23,447 bases of DNA from Halonatronomonas sp964558325. Its GTDB lineage: Bacteria > Bacillota > Halanaerobiia > Halanaerobiales > Halarsenatibacteraceae. The position numbers were made by a program, and so were the translations under genes. Position 1 is the stretch's first letter. Each line of letters starts with the position of its first letter. A model generated the notes under the pieces. The model worked only from the letters and a program-made list of their open reading frames with translations. It had not been told where the DNA came from and did no database searches. Below, in pieces: positions 15,494 to 21,473 of the stretch. Location of the stretch: positions 1 to 23,447 of the forward strand of contig CAZLCX010000029.1 in assembly GCA_964558325.1 (NCBI GenBank), in the 5' to 3' direction.

Positions 15494-15580
15494 ATGAGTA
15501 AAATTATACTTCGATACATATTTATAATTTTTGTTTTAAAAGGGATGGGTCTTCAGGGCTCCATCCCTTTATCTTTTTAA
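15494..15580 (+). CDS. Possible 28-codon hydrophobic leader peptide
   Basis: The reading frame from ATG 15494 has AGGTGA at 15482-15487, 6 nt upstream. It encodes a short peptide with a hydrophobic centre (IILRYIFIIFVL) followed by KGMGLQGSIPLSF. Its last third overlaps the terminator-like hairpin at 15539-15578, and the TAA stop falls directly after the T-run. A ribosome finishing this frame would cover the hairpin's 3' arm, so it could be a leader peptide that controls read-through into hutH. Alternatively it is a small membrane peptide or a chance ORF. A poor promoter candidate (TTGAAA at 15407, TTTAAT at 15431) precedes it. Confidence 0.3.
   Translation: MSKIILRYIFIIFVLKGMGLQGSIPLSF
15539..15578 (+). 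terminator. Terminator-like hairpin 30 nt upstream of hutH
   Basis: AAAGGGATGG (15539-15548) pairs perfectly with CCATCCCTTT (15561-15570), plus a G-T wobble, over a 10-nt loop; ATCTTTTT follows. Too little room remains before the hutH start for another promoter, so hutH transcripts must either pass this site as an attenuator or begin just before it, for instance from TATAAT at 15523-15528, making it a 5' stabilising hairpin. Confidence 0.75.
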
Positions 15581-15607
15581 TACAAGAAATTTAAGCGGGG
15601 TGGGAAA

Positions 15608-17137
15608 ATGTTAAAAATTAATGGGGAGAACCTGAAAATTTCTGATGTTTTAAAAGTGGCGAGAGAAAGAGAAAGTGTCGCCTTAAAAAAAGAAGCTATT
15701 GAAAAAGTTCAGAAATCCAGAAATCAAGTAGAAAATTTGGTTAAAAAAAATAAAGTTGTTTATGGGATTACAACAGGTTTTGGAAGTTTTAGTGATACCA
15801 AGATTTCTCCTGAAGAAGCAGTAAAGTTACAGGAAAACTTAATTGAAAGCCATTCAGCTGGAACTGGAGATTTATTACCTGTTGAAGTTGTTAGGGCCAT
15901 GATGCTGTTAAGGGCTAATGCCCTGGCTAAAGGCCATTCAGGTATTAGGTATTCAACTTTAAAGTTATTACTTGATATGCTTAATAAAGAGGTGCATCCC
16001 TTAGTTCCCTCGCAGGGTTCTGTTGGGGCAAGTGGTGATTTAGTTCCTCTGGCTCATATGTCTCTGGCTTTACTGGGGAAAGGTATGGTTGAGTTTGGAG
16101 GAAAAGAGATTCCAGCTAATGAAGCCTTAAAAAAAGTTGGCCTCAAACCGATTCAGTTAAAAAGCAAGGAAGGTTTAGCCTTGATTAATGGGACTCAGAT
16201 GATGGGGGCTTTAGGTTCGATTGCTTTATCTGAAGCAATGAGATTGCTTAAATATTCCGATATTGCTTTGAGTTTAACCATGGAGGCTTTAAAGGGAATT
16301 TTAGCTCCCTTTAATGAATTAGTCCATATGGTAAGACCTCACCCTGGTCAGGGCATTGTCGCTAAGAATATTAAAAAGTTAGTTGAAAACAGCTCACTGG
16401 TATTAGAAGAGAGAGAGGATAGGGTTCAGGATGCATACACTATTCGCTGTGCTCCCCAGGTTCATGGTGCCAGCAGAGATTCTTTAAAGCATGTTCTAGA
16501 AATTTTTGAAAGAGAAATTAATTCTGCTACAGACAATCCACTGCTTTTTCCAGATGAAGACAAAGTGATATCTGGTGGTAATTTTCATGGTCAACCCCTG
16601 GCATTAAGTCTGGATTATTTGAGTCTGGCAGTTTCTGAGTTAGGTAATATTTCTGAAAGAAGGGTTGCCCGTTTAGTTGATAATAATTTAAACTATGGAC
16701 TGCCAATGTTTTTAACAGAATATGGAGGTTTGAATTCTGGTTATATGATAGCTCAATACACTGCAGCTTCGCTAGTAAGCGAAAATAAGGTATTATCTTC
16801 CCCTGCAAGTATAGATTCAATTACAACTTCGGCTAATCAGGAAGACCATGTCAGTATGGGCTCAATCAGCGCAAATAAGATTCAAAAGGTAATTGAAAAC
16901 TTGAAATCTATCCTGGCAATTGAATTAATAGTTGCTGTTCAAGCAATAGAGTTTAGGACGAATGATATAAGTGATTTAGGTAATGGAACTCAGATAATCT
17001 ATAATTATGTTAGAGATAGAATTCCTGCCTTAAACGGTGATAGAATAATATCTAAAGATATTGCAGAGGCGAAAAAGATTGTTGAAAGCGATGAGTTAAT
17101 TAATTTATTGATTAAAAAGGGGATAGCGCTTAAATAA
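15608..17137 (+). CDS. hutH: Histidine ammonia-lyase
   Basis: HutH removes ammonia from L-histidine to give urocanate, the first step of histidine breakdown. The catalytic MIO cofactor arises from A141-S142-G143 in GSVGASGDLVPLAHM. Other hallmarks are Y52 in VVYGITTGFGSF, ENLIESHSAGTG (His after Ser favours histidine over phenylalanine or tyrosine as substrate), NGTQMM, RCAPQVHGASRD and SGGNFHGQPLAL. The 509-residue length is typical. The start ATG has a G-rich ribosome binding site GGGGTGGG. No hutU, hutI or hutG/formiminotransferase gene is next to it, so the rest of the pathway must lie elsewhere or is absent. folT behind its own THF riboswitch follows directly. Confidence 0.96.
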   Translation: MLKINGENLKISDVLKVARERESVALKKEAIEKVQKSRNQVENLVKKNKVVYGITTGFGSFSDTKISPEEAVKLQENLIESHSAGTGDLLPVEVVRAMMLLRANALAKGHSGIRYSTLKLLLDMLNKEVHPLVPSQGSVGASGDLVPLAHMSLALLGKGMVEFGGKEIPANEALKKVGLKPIQLKSKEGLALINGTQMMGALGSIALSEAMRLLKYSDIALSLTMEALKGILAPFNELVHMVRPHPGQGIVAKNIKKLVENSSLVLEEREDRVQDAYTIRCAPQVHGASRDSLKHVLEIFEREINSATDNPLLFPDEDKVISGGNFHGQPLALSLDYLSLAVSELGNISERRVARLVDNNLNYGLPMFLTEYGGLNSGYMIAQYTAASLVSENKVLSSPASIDSITTSANQEDHVSMGSISANKIQKVIENLKSILAIELIVAVQAIEFRTNDISDLGNGTQIIYNYVRDRIPALNGDRIISKDIAEAKKIVESDELINLLIKKGIALK

Positions 17138-17146
17138 AATCTTTAC

Positions 17147-17175
17147 TTGTCAGAATATTATCTTTGTGTTACAAT
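17147..17175 (+). promoter_or_regulatory. Extended -10 promoter of the folT riboswitch
   Basis: TTGTCA (17147-17152), a 17-nt spacer and TACAAT (17170-17175) with TGT just before it (TGn). Transcription would start near 17182, a few bases before P1 of the riboswitch, so the aptamer forms the extreme 5' end of the mRNA. Confidence 0.85.
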
Positions 17176-17186
17176 TATAACAGTAA

Positions 17187-17286
17187 GTGGCAGAGTAAAT
17201 GAGTGTGCGTCAGAGTGCTCTGGGATGGGACGTTGCCCAGGGACGAAATGCTTAGGCTGCGTTACATTCATTGCGTCCGCTGTCAT
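17187..17286 (+). promoter_or_regulatory. Tetrahydrofolate (THF) riboswitch aptamer
   Basis: The sequence matches the folT-type THF riboswitch: GGCAGAGTAAATGAGTGTGC at the 5' side, a central GGGATGGGACGTTGCCCAGG arm, and CATTCATTGCGTCCGCTGTC at the 3' side. By hand, P1 pairs 17187-17193 with 17280-17286 (two G-T wobbles). P2 pairs AATGAGTGT (17198-17206) with ACATTCATT (17264-17272). The inner arm CTCTGGG/CCCAGGG also forms. Its position directly upstream of a folate-type ECF S component agrees with the known distribution. Known THF riboswitches generally lower expression when reduced folate is bound. Confidence 0.92.
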
Positions 17287-17343
17287 CAAAGAGCCTTTCT
17301 CTTTGGTGCAGGTATCTGCCATGGACCAAGGGGAGAGGAGGTG
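17280..17343 (+). promoter_or_regulatory. Translational expression platform of the THF riboswitch
   Basis: Two hairpins exclude each other. Hairpin A pairs 17280-17293 with 17299-17311 (13 bp, T17283 bulged, loop CCTTT); it uses the entire 3' strand of P1 and leaves the Shine-Dalgarno free. Hairpin B pairs CCTTTCTCTTTGG (17294-17306) with CCAAGGGGAGAGG (17326-17338) over 13 bp with three G-T pairs, around an inner GCAG/CTGC hairpin, and buries the GGAGG of folT. P1 formation on THF binding would break A and favour B, giving OFF. No U-run follows, so control should be translational. Confidence 0.75.
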
Positions 17344-17348
17344 TTGAC

Positions 17349-17894
17349 ATGAAAATAAGTACTAAGAAGTTGGTATATATCTCTATACTGACAGCTCTGG
17401 CTATTATTTTAACCAGGGTATTTAGTATAAGAATTCCATTTATGGGTGTTGAAGGTGTGAGAATTGGTTTTGGTGCCCTCCCTATAGTTTTTGCAGGTGC
17501 TGTTTTAGGACCTGCAGCAGGAGCGTTTGTTGGGGCTATTTCTGATTTGCTTGGATTTTTTATTAATCCAATGGGAGCCTATATGCCTCACTTTACTTTG
17601 ACATCAATGTTAACAGGTTTGATACCTGGGTTGATGATTTGTTATTTATTTAAAGGCAAGAAGACCTTTACAACACTGCTTATTACAATTGGTTTAACTC
17701 AACTGGTAACAGCGATTATTATGGTTCCATATTTTATGAATAGTTTGTTTGGGGTACCATTTTCTGTAAGTCTGCCACCGAGAATATTCTCCCAGGCATT
17801 TAGTATACCATTATATGCTTATTTCACAAAAGTATTGCTTGCCTATGACCTGATGGGAAGCGTGGAACATTGTTCTCCTATCAGTAGTGGGTAA
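17349..17894 (+). CDS. folT: Folate ECF transporter S component
   Basis: This is the substrate-binding membrane subunit of an energy-coupling-factor importer that pairs with shared EcfA/EcfA'/EcfT subunits, none of which is encoded here. The protein has about 181 residues with five to six membrane segments. It contains the S-component hallmarks RIGFGALPIVFAGAVLGPAA and GAFVGAISDLLGFFINPMG, plus the N-terminal LVYISILTALAIILTR. Assignment to folate rests on the THF riboswitch upstream as well as on sequence resemblance to FolT. The start is ATG 17349, 7 nt after GGAGG (17337-17341); a longer frame opening at 17271 would run through the riboswitch. It is a single-gene transcript: its own promoter and a terminator follow closely. 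Confidence 0.92.
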   Translation: MKISTKKLVYISILTALAIILTRVFSIRIPFMGVEGVRIGFGALPIVFAGAVLGPAAGAFVGAISDLLGFFINPMGAYMPHFTLTSMLTGLIPGLMICYLFKGKKTFTTLLITIGLTQLVTAIIMVPYFMNSLFGVPFSVSLPPRIFSQAFSIPLYAYFTKVLLAYDLMGSVEHCSPISSG

Positions 17895-17917
17895 TTACTG
17901 GATAGATATTATGAATT

Positions 17918-17955
17918 AAAGCCCTCTATTTAAGAGGGCTTTATCTAATTTTTTA
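17918..17955 (+). terminator. Intrinsic terminator of folT
   Basis: AAAGCCCTCT (17918-17927) pairs perfectly with AGAGGGCTTT (17933-17942), with an ATTTA loop. It is followed by ATCTAATTTTTT. Confidence 0.85.
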
Positions 17956-18062
17956 CAGAAGATATGTGATTGGCTTAAAATTGCTGGTTAATTTTTTTGT
18001 TATCTGCAAATTTGTTTTATTTAATTTAGGTATCTTTTATGATAATATCAGGTAAGTGGATT

Positions 18063-18162
18063 NNNNNNNNNNNNNNNNNNNNNNNNNNNNNNNNNNNNNN
18101 NNNNNNNNNNNNNNNNNNNNNNNNNNNNNNNNNNNNNNNNNNNNNNNNNNNNNNNNNNNNNN
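18063..18162. other. Assembly gap (100 N)
   Basis: Exactly 100 N, the standard placeholder for a scaffold gap of unknown size. No gene can be called across it. The 107 nt before it (17956-18062) and the first 54 nt after it show no gene I can support. The true distance between folT and birA, and any gene between them, is unknown. Confidence 0.97.
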
Positions 18163-18216
18163 TATTCTGGAATTAGTTAAGAAGAGAGTTGGTTTAGTTA
18201 ATAGGATTAAGATATT

Positions 18217-18248
18217 ATCTCGACTGGTAAAACCGGTGGAGATTTTTT
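18217..18248 (+). terminator. Intrinsic terminator of an unseen gene in the gap
   Basis: ATCTCGACTGGT (18217-18228) pairs with ACCGGTGGAGAT (18232-18243) with one G-G mismatch and one wobble, over an AAA loop, followed by a T-run. Since folT already has its own terminator, this one suggests that another + strand transcript ends here, from a gene lost in the gap. Confidence 0.8.
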
Positions 18249-18280
18249 GTTTTGCTTTAAGGATAATTTTATAATATAAT
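18247..18280 (+). promoter_or_regulatory. Overlapping promoter pair of birA - coaX - dusB
   Basis: There are two alternatives five bases apart: TTGTTT (18247) with TATAAT (18270-18275), and TTGCTT (18252) with TATAAT (18275-18280), each with a 17-nt spacer. They sit directly behind the terminator, where a new promoter is needed. Confidence 0.7.
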
Positions 18281-18324
18281 AGATTGCGCAGGAAGATTTT
18301 GATAAAAAGCTGGTGGTGAATATA

Positions 18325-19092
18325 TTGAAGGTACCATTTGAAACAAAATTAATTGATTATAAGATTGAATATTATAGTAAGTTGGATTCGACTAATAAAT
18401 ATATTAAGGATTTAGAGATTTGTGAAAAAGATGAAGGCCTTGTTATAGTTGCTGAAAGGCAGCTTAAAGGCCGAGGTAGAAAAGGGAATGACTGGTATTC
18501 TCCAGCAGGCAGCGGGCTTTATTTTTCTATTTTGCTAAAGCCGGAGATTCTTATAGGTGATTTATCAAAAATTAATATGATTATTTCGCTGGCATTATAT
18601 AATGTTTTAAAGAGGGATTTTCCAGTGAAAATGAAATGGCCAAATGATATTTATCTGGCTGATCAGAAGATAGCCGGAATTTTAATAGAATCAAATATTG
18701 AAGGTGACATGATTAAAGAAGTTATAGTTGGAGTGGGCTGTAATACTAATCAAAAAAGCTTTCCTGGTGAATTAAGTAAAAAAGCTGGCTCACTTTTTTT
18801 ATTTAAAGGAGAACCTGTTGATAATAAAGAGCTTTTGGTTAATATATTAGAGGAGTTTGATAGATTATATTCGAATTTTATGATAGATGGAATTGATTAT
18901 CTAAAGATGTGGAAAGAAAAACTGGGGATTATTGGTCAGCAAATAACTGTGAAATCAGATAATCAAATTATTGAAGGAGAAGTAGCAGATATTGATGGTC
19001 AGGGTAATTTAATTCTGAAGCAAGGGAATGGGAATAGGCAGACTGTCTCCTCAGGAGATGTTTCTGTGGTAGAAGGAGGTTATAAAAGTTGA
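18325..19092 (+). CDS. birA: Biotin--[acetyl-CoA-carboxylase] ligase, monofunctional
   Basis: This enzyme activates biotin with ATP and attaches it to biotin carboxyl carrier proteins. The adenylate-binding loop GRGRKGNDW is at 49-57, the catalytic lysine is K104 in KWPNDI, then GILIES and GVGCN, and a C-terminal SH3-like domain (about 205-255) follows. At 255 residues it lacks the N-terminal winged helix of bifunctional BirA, so it should not repress biotin genes. The start is not certain: I prefer TTG 18325, because GGTGGTG (18312-18318) makes a ribosome binding site 6 nt upstream; GTG codons at 18313 and 18316 lie inside it. It overlaps coaX by 4 nt. Confidence 0.92.
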   Translation: MKVPFETKLIDYKIEYYSKLDSTNKYIKDLEICEKDEGLVIVAERQLKGRGRKGNDWYSPAGSGLYFSILLKPEILIGDLSKINMIISLALYNVLKRDFPVKMKWPNDIYLADQKIAGILIESNIEGDMIKEVIVGVGCNTNQKSFPGELSKKAGSLFLFKGEPVDNKELLVNILEEFDRLYSNFMIDGIDYLKMWKEKLGIIGQQITVKSDNQIIEGEVADIDGQGNLILKQGNGNRQTVSSGDVSVVEGGYKS

Positions 19093-19874
19093 TATTAACT
19101 CTTGATGTAGGTAATAGCAATATATTTATTGGGTTATATAATAATGGAAATTTATTAAATGACTGGCGGGTTGCGACTGATAAAGATAAAACCTCAGATG
19201 AATATGGAATAATATTGATGAATCTGTTTGCTGCTGTAGGTTATCAGCTTGCAGATGTTGAAAATATAATTATATCCTCGGTTGTTCCTTCGGTGATGAG
19301 ATCTTTAAAAGAGATGACTGGTAATTATTTTGGCGCCAATCTTTTAACTATAGGGCCAGGGATTAAGACCGGGATTAATATAAGAACTGACAATCCTAGA
19401 GAGGTTGGTTCAGACAGAATAGTTAATGCTGTTGCAGCTAAAAATAAATATTCTCCCCCTTTAATTATAGTTGATTTTGGTACAGCAACAACTATTTGTG
19501 CAGTATCTGCAGAGGGTTCTTATCTAGGAGGGGCTATTGCTCCTGGGATTGAGATCTCCACAGAGGCATTATTTAATAAAGCTGATAAATTACCTAAAAT
19601 AGAAATAAATAAGCCTTCAAAGATTATTGGTAAGAATACTGAGGATAGTCTTAAATCAGGAATCTATTTTGGTTTTATTGGTCAGGTTGAATTTTTGATT
19701 GCGAGATTTAAAGAGGAACTTGGAGATAATGTTATGGTTATAGGTACTGGTGGATTTGTAAAAGAGATAGGATATGATATAGACGATATTGACGTTATCG
19801 ATGAATACCTGACATTGGATGGCCTGTATCATATAGCAAAGATTAATAGTTTTATAGGTGATGGTAATGATTAA
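19089..19874 (+). CDS. coaX: Type III pantothenate kinase
   Basis: CoaX phosphorylates pantothenate, the first step of coenzyme A synthesis; type III enzymes are not inhibited by CoA. The ASKHA-fold motifs are DVGNSN (D6-N11), the PREVGSDRIVNA substrate segment (D109), DFGTATT (129-135) and GGAIAPGI, with GTGGF near the end. The length of 261 residues is typical. The start TTG 19089 shares bases with the birA stop (TTGA), and GAAGGAGG lies 8 nt upstream. The birA-coaX pairing is common in Gram-positive anaerobes, and coaX near ftsH and dusB echoes the Bacillus locus. Confidence 0.95.
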   Translation: MILTLDVGNSNIFIGLYNNGNLLNDWRVATDKDKTSDEYGIILMNLFAAVGYQLADVENIIISSVVPSVMRSLKEMTGNYFGANLLTIGPGIKTGINIRTDNPREVGSDRIVNAVAAKNKYSPPLIIVDFGTATTICAVSAEGSYLGGAIAPGIEISTEALFNKADKLPKIEINKPSKIIGKNTEDSLKSGIYFGFIGQVEFLIARFKEELGDNVMVIGTGGFVKEIGYDIDDIDVIDEYLTLDGLYHIAKINSFIGDGND

Positions 19875-20844
19875 GATAGGAAATTTAAAGGTGGATACAA
19901 AGGTTTTTACTGCTCCAATGGCTGGAGTGACTGATTACCCATATAGACAGATTTTAAGGCAGCAGGGAGCAGAATTAGTCTTTACTGAGATGGTTAGTTC
20001 TATGGGTTTATTACAGGGTAATAGTAATACTCATAAGCTTATTGAATTTGAGCGCCAGGGAGGATTAATTGGAGTTCAAATTTTTGGAAATGATCCTGCT
20101 GTTGTTGCTGAAGCTGCAGCTACGGTGGAGGAAAAATATCAACCTGATCTGATCGATTTAAATTTTGGCTGTCCAGCACCTAAAATAGTTAAGAATGGTG
20201 CAGGTTCTGCCTTAATGCGGCAACCAGATAAGGTTTATGAAATGGTTGCAGAAGCTGTTGGTAGTTGTAATCTGCCTGTAACTGTAAAGATTCGTAAAGG
20301 CTGGGATGATGATTATTTGACCGGGCTTGAAGTTGCTAAGGCAGCAGAAGAGGCTGGAGCAGCTTTGTTAACTGTTCATGGCCGAACAAGAGAAGAGTTT
20401 TATTCTGGGAAAGCTGATTGGTCGATAATCTCAGATATAGTAAATCAGCTGGAGATACCTGTTATAGGAAATGGTGATGTTTTTGCTGCAGAGGATGCCA
20501 TGGCCATGATAAAGAAGACCGGAGTTAATGGGGTGATGGTAGCCAGGGGAATTCAGGGAAATCCCTGGCTGGTTAAAGAAATAGACAGTTTTTTAAATAA
20601 AGGAACCAGGATAGAAAATCCCAGTTATGAAGAAAGAATTGAAATGGCTATTAAGCACTTAAAAATGGCTGTTTCATATTATGGTGAAGTTTCAGCGGTA
20701 CCTTTAATGCGCAAACATCTGGCCTGGTATATTAAGGGGATGCCTTTTTCAGCCAGGCAGAGGGAAAAAATAAACTCCATTTCTGATAAGAAGCTATTGA
20801 TTGACTCATTATATGAATATTTAAAGGCGATTCAGAGCAATTAA
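19867..20844 (+). CDS. dusB: tRNA-dihydrouridine synthase (DusB type)
   Basis: This is an FMN enzyme that reduces uridines in the tRNA D-loop. Family motifs are APMAGVTDYPYRQ at the N-terminus, EMVSSMGL, the catalytic cysteine C102 in LNFGCPAPKI, the VKIRKGWDD and VHGRTREEFYSG substrate segments, IPVIGNGDV and VMVARGIQGNPWL. The length is 325 residues from ATG 19867, which has AGGTG at 19856-19860; in-frame GTG 19858 and ATG 19861 are too close to that site. It overlaps the end of coaX by 8 nt, so birA, coaX and dusB form a chain of overlapping, coupled genes. No terminator follows before the greA promoter. Confidence 0.95.
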   Translation: MIKIGNLKVDTKVFTAPMAGVTDYPYRQILRQQGAELVFTEMVSSMGLLQGNSNTHKLIEFERQGGLIGVQIFGNDPAVVAEAAATVEEKYQPDLIDLNFGCPAPKIVKNGAGSALMRQPDKVYEMVAEAVGSCNLPVTVKIRKGWDDDYLTGLEVAKAAEEAGAALLTVHGRTREEFYSGKADWSIISDIVNQLEIPVIGNGDVFAAEDAMAMIKKTGVNGVMVARGIQGNPWLVKEIDSFLNKGTRIENPSYEERIEMAIKHLKMAVSYYGEVSAVPLMRKHLAWYIKGMPFSARQREKINSISDKKLLIDSLYEYLKAIQSN

Positions 20845-20869
20845 TTTTTTATGGTTAAGCTTAGGATTC

Positions 20870-20898
20870 TTGACATATATTATTTATTGATTTATAAT
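20870..20898 (+). promoter_or_regulatory. Perfect consensus SigA promoter of greA - lysS
   Basis: TTGACA (20870-20875), exactly 17 nt, then TATAAT (20893-20898). The leader of about 75 nt is AT-rich and contains an AATTC/GAATT hairpin but no recognisable riboswitch. Confidence 0.9.
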
Positions 20899-20978
20899 AA
20901 AAACTAATTGTTAATTCATAATTGGGAATTATTTATACATGTTTATATTTAAAATGACTATATAAAGGAGCTATTACT

Positions 20979-21455
20979 ATGTCAGAAGAAATTCTTATTA
21001 CTGAAGAAGGTTATGAAAATTTGGAGGAAGAGTTGGAACATTTAATCAAGGTTGAAAGAAGAGAAATTGCTAAAAGAATCAAAACTGCCAGAGATTTTGG
21101 TGATATCAGTGAGAATTCAGAATATGATGAAGCCAAAAATGAACAGGCTTTTATTGAGGGCAGGATTAAAAAGATTGAAAAGACTCTGGCTAATGCTAAA
21201 GTTGTAAAAAAGGATGAGATCGACGAGCATACTGTTAATTTAGGTACAACTGTTGAGCTTAAAGATTTAAATAATGATGAGCTTTTCACATATGAGATAG
21301 TAGGTTCAGCTGAGGCTGATCCTCTTGAATGCAGGATATCTAATGAGTCTCCAATAGGGAAGGCTATTTTAGGAAAGACTATTGGTGATGAGGTTGAGGT
21401 TCATACTCCTGGTGGGGTATCAGAATATAAAATTTTATCAATTAAAAAAGTTTAA
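20979..21455 (+). CDS. greA: Transcription elongation factor GreA
   Basis: GreA rescues backtracked RNA polymerase by stimulating transcript cleavage through its secondary channel. The N-terminal antiparallel coiled coil (about residues 10-76) contains the acidic tip in ARDFGDISENSEYDEAKNEQ, whose Asp and Glu residues are required for cleavage. The C-terminal FKBP-like domain ends with SPIGKAILGKTIGDEV and a final beta strand. The length of 158 residues is standard. The ribosome binding site AAAGGAGC is strong, and lysS follows after 18 nt with AAAGGAG, so both are one operon, a common greA-lysS pair. Confidence 0.97.
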   Translation: MSEEILITEEGYENLEEELEHLIKVERREIAKRIKTARDFGDISENSEYDEAKNEQAFIEGRIKKIEKTLANAKVVKKDEIDEHTVNLGTTVELKDLNNDELFTYEIVGSAEADPLECRISNESPIGKAILGKTIGDEVEVHTPGGVSEYKILSIKKV

Positions 21456-21473
21456 CTAAAGGAGTGCTATAGA

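Noticed and set aside
17147..17347. Open frame of 66 codons upstream of folT with several cysteines
   Set aside because: It begins in the -35 box of the folT promoter and runs through the THF riboswitch and expression platform. The structured RNA explains the sequence, and there is no ribosome binding site.
6566..17942. Shared AGCCCTCT...AGAGGGCT in the terminators at 6566 and 17918, considered as a dispersed repeat
   Set aside because: Only the eight stem bases match, and loops and flanks differ. Convergent GC-rich terminator stems are the simpler reading.
18056..18274. Open frame running through the N gap
   Set aside because: Frame across unknown bases is meaningless, and its end overlaps the terminator at 18217-18248.
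20899..20978. greA leader checked for a riboswitch or leader peptide
   Set aside because: It contains only a short AT hairpin and a few-codon frame overlapping the ribosome binding site. Nothing matches a known regulatory RNA.
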